Part shown: in pieces, positions 49,859 through 57,672 of the stretch
How positions within the stretch are numbered: position 1 is the stretch's first letter
How the letters are laid out: each line of letters starts with the position of its first letter
Assembly: GCF_000466405.1 (NCBI RefSeq)
Contig: NZ_KE952949.1
Span: 77,498 to 141,497 of the forward strand
Direction of reading: 5' to 3'
Source: Atopobium sp. oral taxon 810 str. F0209
GTDB taxonomy: Bacteria > Actinomycetota > Coriobacteriia > Coriobacteriales > Atopobiaceae
DNA length: 64,000 nt
Notes under the pieces: model-generated
What the model saw: the letters and a program-made list of their open reading frames with translations, nothing else
Told to the model about the DNA's origin: nothing
The model's database searches: none
Program-made: the position numbers and the translations under genes

Positions 49859-50283
49859 GATGGCCTCGCAATCGTTACGTAGACCTTGAAGTCCCAGAGG
49901 TATCGCCCAGAGCCGTCACGCCCGCGAAACTCGGGCGCGTCGGTGTCGATGCCGGTGATTCTATTGAGGTAAGCCCCAGCACGCGTGTCCCACTCAGCCG
50001 TTCGTAGCGCCTGCTCACACGCAAGTGAGACAGCCTCTGCCACGGCGTTGACCTCTCGGCATACGATCACGTCCAGCACGCGCTCACCACGTTCCGCGCC
50101 GACCTGCTCGGAATCCCTGTCGTAGCTTCCAACAAGAACGACAATCGGCTCCGGACACACCGCCGCGCTCAAAGATTGTGTGAAAACGTTTGTGAATTCG
50201 GCATCTACCAGCAGGTTTGCAACCTGCGTTGCCACAGAGCCGCCAGCTGCGTCATATGCCGCAACAACCGATTCGTCGCTCAT
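49855..50283 (-). CDS. Putative phage tail terminator/minor capsid protein
   Basis: A 142-residue protein, MSDESVVAAYDAAGGSVATQVANLLVDAEFTNVFTQ..., with a central beta region PIVVLVGSYDRDSEQVGAERGERVLDVIVCREV and an end YLWDFKVYVTIARPS. This size and position (after two small head-completion genes) fits a tail-completion or tail-terminator protein. The family is judged from context only. Its ATG overlaps the preceding stop. Confidence 0.6.
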   Translation of the reverse strand: MSDESVVAAYDAAGGSVATQVANLLVDAEFTNVFTQSLSAAVCPEPIVVLVGSYDRDSEQVGAERGERVLDVIVCREVNAVAEAVSLACEQALRTAEWDTRAGAYLNRITGIDTDAPEFRGRDGSGRYLWDFKVYVTIARPS

Positions 50284-50606
50284 CGCACCGTCAGCTCCCA
50301 ATGATGCACGCGGCCACCGAACCCCTCGCACCGCTTGCAAGCGACCACGATAAGCGAAGCGCCATCGATTTCGACACACGACCCAGCAGGCACCTCGAAA
50401 GCGTCAGCGCTATTCACTGCATCGACGTAGACTTTGCCAGCCCCAGCATCGGCCGATCTGCGCGCGTCATCCACCACACTCTGCGTCCTGGAGAACCGCA
50501 CGTTTCGCACAACCATGCCCTCGGAGAACGTCCCGTCCGCATTCTGCGTGCGCACGACCATCGTGTCCGGCAACGCTCGTCTGGGTATCGGCTTCAGGGC
50601 AATCAT
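50280..50606 (-). CDS. Putative phage head-tail joining/minor capsid protein
   Basis: A 108-residue protein beginning MIALKPIPRRALPDTMVVRTQ and containing GKVYVDAVNSADAFEVPAGSCVEIDGASLIVVACKRC and a final HHWELTV strand. Such small beta-rich proteins with the N-terminal I-P-R-R-x-L motif occur as minor capsid or head-closure proteins in Gram-positive siphophages. The gene overlaps both neighbours by a few bases. The cysteine pair near the end is notable but its role is unknown. Confidence 0.6.
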   Translation of the reverse strand: MIALKPIPRRALPDTMVVRTQNADGTFSEGMVVRNVRFSRTQSVVDDARRSADAGAGKVYVDAVNSADAFEVPAGSCVEIDGASLIVVACKRCEGFGGRVHHWELTVR

Positions 50607-50966
50607 CAGCGCACTCCCGTGAAGGAGAGCCCCGTCCCGTAGAGCTCGGCCACGGCGGCAGCAGTAGCCTGCTCGATGCCGGTGCCTACGCGGTCGCTCA
50701 CGTACTGAGACACCCTGAAGTCGCCTATGGAGAACCCGCCGACCTTGTTCCTCGCCGAACTCAGCGAAGGCGTCGCACGCCGCGCACAGCGCCCTGTTGT
50801 AAGCCGCATAGGCTTCATCATCACCGTCTGCGTCGATGGAAGCACCTCCCGTGATCTGTACGAGTACGCGCAACACAGCGGGAAGCACGGAAGAGAAGGA
50901 CTCCACCGGAAGCTCCCCGCCGTACGTGTCACGGTAGAACTCGTATGTCACCGAGGCGGCGCTCAT
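50606..50966 (-). pseudogene. Frameshifted head-tail connector gene
   Basis: Two frames make one protein. From 50966 the reading is SAASVTYEFYRDTYGGELPVESFSSVLPAVLRVLVQITGG and NRALCAACDAFAEFGEEQ; near 50745 it must change frame to continue as RNKVGGFSIGDFRVSQYVSDRVGTGIEQATAAAVAELYGTGLSFTGVR, ending at 50606. The combined 120 residues match the usual size of a gp6-like connector directly after the capsid gene. A one- or two-base indel is the simplest explanation. Confidence 0.7.
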
Positions 50967-50973
50967 GGCGAGC

Positions 50974-51855
50974 CTACGAGGTCGCCTTGGACACGTAGAT
51001 GCCTGCGAGCTTCTGGTCAAAGAGCTCGACGATTCCGTACTTGCGATACTTCATCATGTAGGAGTCAAGACTCTCCAGCTCGTCGGGACTGAACACGCGG
51101 CTCGCCACGTGCTTGTCGAACTTGATCACGGCCGACTTCTCAACCACCATGTAGTTGATGTCCTTGCCCGTGGTCGCGTTCTTCGCGTAGCCGAAGTTCG
51201 TATCGCCGCTGTTCAGTGTGATATTCGTGTAGAAGCGGCTCTGGGGCACCTCCACGATGCGGCTGAAGCGCGAGAGCACGGCGTTGCTACGGTTCGGGTT
51301 CGCCAATGAGAAGTCATCGAGCGTGCCCTTCAGAGTAGGTGTGATGAACAGAATGCGCGACCCCGTGGAGACTTCGGCCTCGTCCATTGTGTTTGTCACG
51401 TCGCGCAGGTTGCCCAGGATGTCCTCGGCTGTTGCCGCACTCAGGTCCTCTTCCACAGGCGTCACGCCCGTGTGTGAGGCGATGGCCGCGAAGGTGAACG
51501 CGTCGCCCTCGGGAGCCACCTGCGTGCGCTGTAGCTCGCTGCCCGCCTCGACGAAGCAGTCCAGAATTCCCGCCTCTTCCACGTCCATGACGTCTGCAAG
51601 CAGGCGCACGCCGCGGTCGTAGTTGAAGGTCTTGGTCTCGAACTCGTACGTGATTGCGCCGTCCTTGTAGCCAACGTTGCGGGTGTAGTCGCCCAGGCCC
51701 GTGACGGAGATCTTCGGGATCATAATCTCTTTCGCGTTGCGACCGGCGCGCATCATGCGACGTCCGCTGTTGAGCACGGTCGAGCACGCCGCCTTCTTGT
51801 AGACGGCGTCCAGGATGGTCGTGTAGTTCTTGATGTACTCGATGCTGTTAGGCAT
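50974..51855 (-). CDS. Phage major capsid protein
   Basis: The 293-residue product has the HK97-like capsid character of Gram-positive siphophages: N-terminal arm MPNSIEYIKNYTTILDAVYKKAA, VLNSGRRMMRAGRNAKEIMIPKISVTGLGDYTRNVGYKDGAITYEFET, FNYDRGVRLLADVMDVEEAG and a C-terminal DSYMMKYRKYGIVELFDQKLAGIYVSKA. It follows a scaffold gene and precedes a connector gene, the standard head order. The gene is intact, unlike its two neighbours. No separate protease gene is seen. Confidence 0.8.
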   Translation of the reverse strand: MPNSIEYIKNYTTILDAVYKKAACSTVLNSGRRMMRAGRNAKEIMIPKISVTGLGDYTRNVGYKDGAITYEFETKTFNYDRGVRLLADVMDVEEAGILDCFVEAGSELQRTQVAPEGDAFTFAAIASHTGVTPVEEDLSAATAEDILGNLRDVTNTMDEAEVSTGSRILFITPTLKGTLDDFSLANPNRSNAVLSRFSRIVEVPQSRFYTNITLNSGDTNFGYAKNATTGKDINYMVVEKSAVIKFDKHVASRVFSPDELESLDSYMMKYRKYGIVELFDQKLAGIYVSKATS

Positions 51856-51866
51856 GGTCAGCCCCC

Positions 51867-52407
51867 TTATTCGTCATCGGATTCGTCGAGGCCGGCGAGC
51901 CTGCGCCAGCGCTTCATGGTCGCGTCCTTGTCCTTGGCGACGCCTGCGGGTTCCAGGCCAGTCGTGCCGGTTGTTGCCGCGGACTTCGCGTTAGTGAAGA
52001 GCCACGGCTCCGCCTTCTTTAGAGCAGCAATGTCGCCGTCGTGATCGCCCAGGAGCGCCTTGGCAGCCTTCACGTTGCGCACGCCAGCGAGCTTCAGCTG
52101 GAACTCCACGCGCTCGTCTGCTGCCTGCGCCTTCACCTGCTCGATTTCGGCGGTCAGCTTGTCAGCGTTCTCCTTGGTCTGGGCAGGCCTCGGCCACCTG
52201 ACCTTCTAGCTCCTTGATGCGTGCGTCCTGCTTGGCGAGAAGTGCCTTGAAGTCCTCAGCACCGTCATCGGTGCCCGTCAGCACTTCCTCGTCCGCTTTG
52301 TGTTGCGCCGCCTTGTCTTTTTTGCCTTCCGGCTGCTCGACCTGCGTTTCTTCGCCATGGCTCTCAACCTCCATGTCATCCGCCTTCCAACGTCGTGAGG
52401 CAGACAT
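51867..52407 (-). pseudogene. Frameshifted phage scaffolding protein gene
   Basis: The first frame from 52407 encodes SASRRWKADDMEVESHGEE, an acidic linker and FKALLAKQDARIKELEGQVAEA. Near 52187 it shifts to CPDQGER and stops. The alternative frame continues QTKENADKLTAEIEQVKAQAADERVEFQLKLAGVRNVKAAKALLGD and ends KRWRRLAGLDESDDE at 51867. Together these form a typical acidic, coiled-coil scaffold of about 180 residues. Removing one or two bases around the GCCTGCCCAG tract restores the frame, so a recent indel is likely. Confidence 0.75.
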
Positions 52408-52791
52408 GAAGAAACCCGCCTCGATTGCTACTCCAAGTAGCCTAGGTGGGCGTCGCAAAGTGAAGCAAGATGGGCAGTGAGATACTGTTTACCGGCAAGT
52501 TTTCCACCGTTTATCACGTGTCAAGCTTGCATACAACTTATACACAACATAGAAATTCAGCAAATAACCGTGTTTATCAGGGGTTTTGTGAATAATTTGT
52601 CGGTTTCCAATAATTAATCATTGCTGTTAAGAACTCGCTCTTTGAAGCATCTACCTGCGATAACGCAAACATCAAAACCATCAACGTATACCTCGTATCT
52701 TGCGTATATTGACCGGGTCTCACCAGGGGCGTAAAATCTTGTGCAAGCACAAGGGTGCGAGGTATCGGTGCCACGCCTAGGGGTGATTGAC
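52408..52791. other. Divergent regulatory region between capsid module and peptide cassette
   Basis: No gene is seen. It is AT-rich compared with the rest of the element. On the minus strand TTGCTG (52558-52563) and TATAAG (52537-52542) could be a promoter for the phage genes, though the spacer is only 15 bp. On the plus strand a good promoter lies at 52709-52737. Confidence 0.45.
52709..52737 (+). promoter_or_regulatory. Sigma70-type promoter of the peptide cassette
   Basis: TTGACC (52709-52714) and TAAAAT (52732-52737) are separated by exactly 17 bp, 54 bp before the first peptide start. It is one of the best promoter matches in the window. Confidence 0.7.
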
Positions 52792-52959
52792 ATGATTCAG
52801 GTCAGCTCAGACGCCTATGCTGAGATGCTCGGGAGCATTGATGCAAAGGCCTTGATTACTTCGGTGAAGTGCGTCAGCCAGTGCACTGGCTGCATGTGTA
52901 ACTGCCGCTGCTCTTGCTCCGGCGGTCTTATTTCTGACTTCGAGTGGGAGGAGCTGTAA
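52792..52959 (+). CDS. Cysteine-rich RiPP-precursor-like peptide 1
   Basis: A 55-residue peptide with a leader-like N-terminus (SSDAYAEMLGSIDAKALITSV) and a core holding seven Cys at 27, 31, 34, 36, 38, 40 and 42, that is C-x3-C-x2-C followed by four C-x-C steps. It ends in Gly-Gly and an acidic tail FEWEEL. It starts at ATG 52792 with AGGGGTG 6 bp upstream, behind a strong promoter and directly before a second, related peptide and a radical SAM/SPASM enzyme. The likely role is substrate of that enzyme (thioether-type peptide). A metal-binding peptide is an alternative. The sequence belongs to no class I recognise. Confidence 0.75.
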   Translation: MIQVSSDAYAEMLGSIDAKALITSVKCVSQCTGCMCNCRCSCSGGLISDFEWEEL

Positions 52960-52960
52960 C

Positions 52961-53113
52961 ATGAGTGCAAGCTTTAGCGATTACCAGGAGCTCTTTGGAG
53001 CTATCGAGTCGGACCCCGTTGTGATGGCACGTTGCGCTTGCGTCGCATGCAATTCCTGCACGTGTGCTTGCTCCTGCCGCGCTTTCCCCGAGCAGGATGA
53101 GATTGAGTGGTAG
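52961..53113 (+). CDS. Cysteine-rich RiPP-precursor-like peptide 2
   Basis: A 50-residue peptide easily missed because of its size. It starts at ATG 52961 with GGAGGAG 7 bp upstream, one base after peptide 1. The leader SFSDYQELFGAIESDPVVM aligns with peptide 1 through Y-x-E-(M/L)-(L/F)-G-(S/A)-I-(D/E). The core again has seven Cys (25, 27, 30, 33, 35, 37, 39) with C-x2-C-x-C-x-C-x-C in common, and the tail ends acidic in DEIEW. The two peptides are clearly paralogues with divergent residues between cysteines. A ribosome site this strong on such a short frame supports real expression. Confidence 0.72.
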   Translation: MSASFSDYQELFGAIESDPVVMARCACVACNSCTCACSCRAFPEQDEIEW

Positions 53114-53144
53114 TCAAGCGACTCCACAAGTAAGAAGTAACGTG

Positions 53145-53183
53145 GCCCGTCTTGCTGCCAAGCAGGACGGGCTTCTCGTTTTG
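53145..53183 (+). terminator. Attenuator-like terminator between peptides and maturase
   Basis: GCCCGTCTTGCT pairs with AGCAGGACGGGC (one T-G pair) around a four-base CCA-type loop, followed by TTCTCGTTTTGT. It lies 32 bp after peptide 2 and 60 bp before the radical SAM ribosome site. Partial termination here would give many precursor transcripts per enzyme transcript, as in other RiPP loci. Confidence 0.75.
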
Positions 53184-53242
53184 TCGAATAGATTCACCGG
53201 TTGCCCCGGTTTGGTTCATTAGTCCTGCAGGAGGAATTCCAG

Positions 53243-54646
53243 ATGGTTGCCATGTCTCGCTTCACGCACGTCTTCGATTTCGGCAAAGATGTTGCGCTGT
53301 ACCATTCGCTGAGGATGAAACCCGTCTACCTCACTAAAGAGACGTACGAGACTCTTTGCACGTGGCTGCAAAACGCTCAGAACGGCAGCATCGAGGATTC
53401 TCCGCAAGATATCAGCGCTGAGGTGAGCGAGCTCGCTAAATACAAGATTCTCGTTCGTGCCGCGGATGAGGACGATCGAGTGCTCCAATTCGTTCGCTCG
53501 AAGATACCCGCACCCGCCACGAACGTTTGCTACATGATCCTCAGCGAGCAGTGCAACCTGGCTTGCAAGTACTGCTTCCTCGGCAACAACGACGAAGTAA
53601 AACGTAAGAACTTCCTCTTGGAGAACATGTCCGAGGAAACCGCCGATAAGGCTCTCGACTTCTTCATCCGGCAGATCAAAGCTTCCGGACTCGACACCGA
53701 GACGAACGAGCCGGTGCTCATCTTCTATGGTGGCGAGCCGCTTATCAACTTCGAAGTGCTTGAGCATGTTGCAGAGAGGGTCAACTCACTTCGCGAGAGC
53801 GTTCCCTGCATCAAGAACATGGAGATGTCGATGGTCTCCAACGGGCTTCTGCTCACAGAGGATCGCATTCTCCGTCTCCAAGAACTGGGTGTCGGCATCG
53901 CAATTTCTATTGACGGGTTCACCGTCGAGGCAAACCAGATGCGTGTCGATCGAGCAGGCAACAAAGTGTTCCCCCGAATTCTCGAGAAGCTCGATCTTTG
54001 CAAGAAGCTCGGAGTCGATGTGTCGCTCTCGGTAACCATCAGCGAAGAGACCTTGAAGAACGAACAAGATGTTCTGAGGCTCATCGACGAGTACAACATC
54101 AAGGGGCTCGGCTTCAACATCATGATGTCGGATGAGAAGTTCACGCTTCCCCAGAGCTACAACGAGGCCGCAGCCCAATTCATCATCGATGAATTCGTCG
54201 AACTCAGAAAGCGCGGCATATACGAAGACCGCATCATGCGCAAACTCAAGTCGTTCTCGAAGGCGCAAGTCTACTTCTCCGACTGTGCAGCAACCGCTGG
54301 CGGGCAAATCGTCATCGCCCCTAACGGTAGGGTCGGTATATGCCACGGCTGCCTCTTCGACAAGGAGTATTTTGTCGCAACGATTGATGACGACGACTTC
54401 ATTGCCATCCAAGATCCTAACTTTCTAGAGTGGTCACAGCTGACTCCTCTCAACCACGAAGAATGCTACGATTGCCAAGCACTCGGCATTTGCGGAGGTG
54501 GCTGTCCGATCAATGCACGAAACCTGAAGCCAGAGAATACCATCCACTCAATCGACGAGCGGTTCTGCGTGCACGCGAAGAAGACGCTTGAGTTCTTCAT
54601 CGCCGACCTCTACCGCATCATCCTCAAGAACCGGGCAGCTCAATGA
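53243..54646 (+). CDS. Radical SAM/SPASM peptide maturase
   Basis: The 467-residue enzyme has an N-terminal region of about 95 residues (FTHVFDFGKDVALYHSLRMKPVYL) that could bind the leader. The radical SAM core follows, with Cys104-x3-Cys108-x2-Cys111 (LSEQCNLACKYCF) for the SAM-bound 4Fe-4S cluster and the GGEP motif (FYGGEPL). A SPASM domain comes last: Cys348, Cys367, Cys370, then Cys408-x2-Cys411-x5-Cys417-x3-Cys421 and Cys442, the exact spacing for auxiliary clusters. SPASM enzymes of this kind form thioether or C-C crosslinks in peptides. GGAGG precedes ATG 53243. Its stop overlaps the UvrA-like start. Confidence 0.92.
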   Translation: MVAMSRFTHVFDFGKDVALYHSLRMKPVYLTKETYETLCTWLQNAQNGSIEDSPQDISAEVSELAKYKILVRAADEDDRVLQFVRSKIPAPATNVCYMILSEQCNLACKYCFLGNNDEVKRKNFLLENMSEETADKALDFFIRQIKASGLDTETNEPVLIFYGGEPLINFEVLEHVAERVNSLRESVPCIKNMEMSMVSNGLLLTEDRILRLQELGVGIAISIDGFTVEANQMRVDRAGNKVFPRILEKLDLCKKLGVDVSLSVTISEETLKNEQDVLRLIDEYNIKGLGFNIMMSDEKFTLPQSYNEAAAQFIIDEFVELRKRGIYEDRIMRKLKSFSKAQVYFSDCAATAGGQIVIAPNGRVGICHGCLFDKEYFVATIDDDDFIAIQDPNFLEWSQLTPLNHEECYDCQALGICGGGCPINARNLKPENTIHSIDERFCVHAKKTLEFFIADLYRIILKNRAAQ

Positions 54647-56763
54647 GCGACCACATCGACATATGGGGCGTAAAGACCAATAACCTGAAGAGCATCGACG
54701 TCTCCATCAAGAAACATGCAATCAATCTTATCATCGGCCCATCGGGCAGCGGCAAGTCTTCACTCGCTTACGAAACCATTGCGCAGATTGGTCAGCACGA
54801 ATACGCCTCGATGTTTGCAGACAACGTAGCAGAGCCCACATACCGTGTGGACGGCTATTCGAACATGATCGCCTCGGTACCAATTCGGCAATCGAACTTC
54901 AACAACAACATGCGTTCCACCATAGGCACCTATTTCGGCATTAATCGAAGCGTCGCTCTCGTGTACGCAACACGTCTGGGATTGCAGGAAAACTTCTTCA
55001 CTCTCAACAAGGAAGGAAATCTCTGCGAAGAGTGCCATGGCCTTGGTTACATTTCCACGCTTGATCCCAATCGCGTCATCGATTACGACGTGCCCCTAGC
55101 GAAAAACCCGGTCAAATGCTGGAACAGATACAAAGACTTCTACTGTCAGATCATCAAGGAGTACTGTGTTGAACGAGGGATAGACCCGAGCAAGACCTTT
55201 AGGGATTTGTCGGAGAGCGAACGTCATGAGTTCCTGTATGGAGAAAGCGCAGGCAAGTTCTCCATCCGGTACAAGAAAACCGGCTCGTTCTCACGCAGGA
55301 CCACAAAGTTCTACGGAATCATGACCAGCACACCGATGATGGTCGGTTTCACTCCCGCGAAACGCTTCTACAGCGACGTCACATGCGACAGTTGCCACGG
55401 TAAAAGGTATGCACCCCTCTTCAATGACTACAAGGTCGCAGGTTTGTCCATAGGCGAATTCATGACCATGCCGTTTGAGACCCTCATGGCCCATGTAGAA
55501 AGAATCAAGGACGATGGCAGTTCCTCAGGCGCGGCATTCGCCATCAAGCGCATCCACGCTTTTCTCTCAAAAGCGGTGGAGCTTAATCTGGGACACCTGA
55601 GTTTGAACCGCTCAATCCCAACGCTGTCGGGTGGCGAGTTACAACGCCTAAGGATGGTGCAGCTCTTCAACGCACAGCTGTCCGACATGCTCGTCGTGCT
55701 CGACGAACCGCTTGCAGGTCTATCGGGCGAAGAGCGAGACTCGGTATTCGACAACATCGTGAACCTCGCCTCCAAGCACACGATTGTAGTTGTGGACCAC
55801 AGCGAGATATTCGTCAACCATGCCCAGAACATCATCGCCCTCGGCGAGGGTGGCGGGAGGAATGGCGGAAAGCTCATAGACGTTGAAGCATTTCTTGAGC
55901 GCCAGAGAAAGCCCCTCAGCCTTACGGTCGTCAAGCCAAAGCGTATGATCCAGCTGGTATCTCACAATAGCGTCTACAATTTCACAGGCATCGATGTCTC
56001 GATTGGAGAAAACGCACTCAACCTCGTGTCGGGTCCCTCGGGCGTCGGAAAATCGACACTGCTGCGCGAGTACCTTCCGCAGCATTTCGACCACTACCTC
56101 TACGTCAACCAAAGGCCCTTAACGGGCAACAAATACTCCCATGTTGCAACGTTGCTTGATATCTTTATACGCATAACCGAGCTCTTTGCTGCTAAGTACA
56201 AGAAGGACAGGAAGTACTTCACGAACCAACTCGGCTGCGACGGGGCCTGTCCTGTCTGCTCGGGAGCGGGATATCTCGATTATGGTGATGGCACGTCAAG
56301 GTCTCGCATCGAATGTGGTGAGTGCGGTGGCACAGGCTTCCACAAGAGGCTCGTCAAATACGCACTCGACGGAAAGACGATGTCAGATATCTGGAGAATG
56401 ACCATCGATGAGGCAGCAGAGTTCTTCCGCGACAAGGACAAACGCATATCCGAGACCCTGGGTGCAGCTTCAGACCTGATGCTCGGCCACTTGGTGCTCG
56501 GCCAGTCGTCAGAGTCCCTTTCGGGTGGTGAGAATATCCGCATCAAGCTACTCAAGTCGATGGGCACTGCCTCAAAGTTCATCGGTGTCGATGAACCATT
56601 CAAGGGGTTGAGCAATGAGGAAATTTATCGAGTAGCTGAGTATCTAGACGCGCTTCGTGCCAAAGGCAAGACGGTTATCGTTGTCGACCACACTGATAAC
56701 GCTGTGAAATACTTCGGAACGCGCATCGTTCTCGCCAATGTAGAGGGAATCCTGCAAGGCTAG
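54643..56763 (+). CDS. UvrA-like tandem ABC ATPase
   Basis: The 706 residues carry two UvrA-type ABC ATPase halves. Half 1 has Walker A GPSGSGKSS (32-40), zinc pairs Cys128/131 and Cys248/251, signature LSGGE (328) and Walker B VVLDEP (351-356). Half 2 has GPSGVGKST (464-472), zinc pairs Cys536/539 and Cys558/561, LSGGE (626) and GVDEP. Housekeeping UvrA is about 940 residues; the stretch between Walker A and signature of half 1 is about 290 residues here, so the UvrB-binding and/or insertion domain is reduced. Shorter UvrA relatives such as DrrC protect producers from DNA-binding drugs. Four-base overlap with the radical SAM gene implies a shared function, perhaps self-immunity. Confidence 0.88.
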   Translation: MSDHIDIWGVKTNNLKSIDVSIKKHAINLIIGPSGSGKSSLAYETIAQIGQHEYASMFADNVAEPTYRVDGYSNMIASVPIRQSNFNNNMRSTIGTYFGINRSVALVYATRLGLQENFFTLNKEGNLCEECHGLGYISTLDPNRVIDYDVPLAKNPVKCWNRYKDFYCQIIKEYCVERGIDPSKTFRDLSESERHEFLYGESAGKFSIRYKKTGSFSRRTTKFYGIMTSTPMMVGFTPAKRFYSDVTCDSCHGKRYAPLFNDYKVAGLSIGEFMTMPFETLMAHVERIKDDGSSSGAAFAIKRIHAFLSKAVELNLGHLSLNRSIPTLSGGELQRLRMVQLFNAQLSDMLVVLDEPLAGLSGEERDSVFDNIVNLASKHTIVVVDHSEIFVNHAQNIIALGEGGGRNGGKLIDVEAFLERQRKPLSLTVVKPKRMIQLVSHNSVYNFTGIDVSIGENALNLVSGPSGVGKSTLLREYLPQHFDHYLYVNQRPLTGNKYSHVATLLDIFIRITELFAAKYKKDRKYFTNQLGCDGACPVCSGAGYLDYGDGTSRSRIECGECGGTGFHKRLVKYALDGKTMSDIWRMTIDEAAEFFRDKDKRISETLGAASDLMLGHLVLGQSSESLSGGENIRIKLLKSMGTASKFIGVDEPFKGLSNEEIYRVAEYLDALRAKGKTVIVVDHTDNAVKYFGTRIVLANVEGILQG

Positions 56764-56850
56764 AAACAGGTGCCGCGCCTTTCATGCCTTCTCGCGGTGA
56801 ATTTCTCGGTGACTTTGAAGCAGCGTGATACCATTCATGCTGGAGGAGCC

Positions 56851-57672
56851 ATGGATACGAAATCAGTATATAGTACGGAAGAGGCGCAGGCTGCTAAGCA
56901 GCTCTATGATGCATACTCCACTGTGCACTCCGAGACCAAGCTCGCCTCAATCCTGAGCAGCATCCTAAACGGTGCCGTTGCCGATTTCACCCCAGCGAAG
57001 TCCGCGCGTGATGCTATCAACCAGATCGTCCTGCGCTACTACCCGAACGAGGCGACAATAAAGGCGAACTTCATCAATCGCGAGCTCCTGCCCCTCAACC
57101 CAAAGAACATCTCGATCTTCGAGCTCCCCATCGGCAAGAGCCGCGTGGACATATGCAAGGTCAACGGTCACAGCGCCGCCTACGAGATTAAGACCGAGCT
57201 CGACACTTTCTACCGCCTTGAGGGCCAGCTTGCAGACTATTTCGATGTATTCGAGACGGTCTACGTTGTAGTTTCCGAGACCCGCGTTAACGAGCTGCCG
57301 GCCTACGTTCCGGAAGCGTGCGGCATCTACACGTATCGCCAAGAAGATATTGACGGCAGCTACGTCTTCCATGTGTACCGAAAGGCGATAAAGAGACATG
57401 ACTTGGATCCGGTGAAGCAGCTGAGCGCGATGCCCAAGAAAGACCTCTGCAGGCTCTTCGGGCTCGACGGTAAGGGAGTCACAAAGACGGCGCTTATCCA
57501 GCAGTGCGTCGACGCGTACTCCCCAAAGTGGATAAATACCCAGTTCAAGCGCTATCTCAAGCAGCGTTATGGCGCGTACTGGAGTCGCTTTCGTGAGAAT
57601 TGTTCTGATATGTATGAAATAGACTATGAGTGGTTTTACCGAAGCCGACTTGAACCCAGTCTTATTTACTAG
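56851..57672 (+). CDS. sce7726 family protein, PD-(D/E)XK nuclease-like
   Basis: A 273-residue protein resembling the family called sce7726. Residues about 85-135 hold a restriction-enzyme-like core: NRELLPLNPKNISIFELPIGKSRVDICKVNGHSAAYEIKTELDTFYRLEGQL, where D in SRVDI and the E-I-K give the D...ExK pattern of PD-(D/E)XK nucleases. The C-terminal part (about 175-270) is helical and ends MYEIDYEWFYRS. ATG 56851 has GGAGGAG upstream. It converges with an sce7725-like gene, the two stop codons overlapping; these families are commonly neighbours. A role in defence or DNA processing is inferred. Confidence 0.75.
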   Translation: MDTKSVYSTEEAQAAKQLYDAYSTVHSETKLASILSSILNGAVADFTPAKSARDAINQIVLRYYPNEATIKANFINRELLPLNPKNISIFELPIGKSRVDICKVNGHSAAYEIKTELDTFYRLEGQLADYFDVFETVYVVVSETRVNELPAYVPEACGIYTYRQEDIDGSYVFHVYRKAIKRHDLDPVKQLSAMPKKDLCRLFGLDGKGVTKTALIQQCVDAYSPKWINTQFKRYLKQRYGAYWSRFRENCSDMYEIDYEWFYRSRLEPSLIY

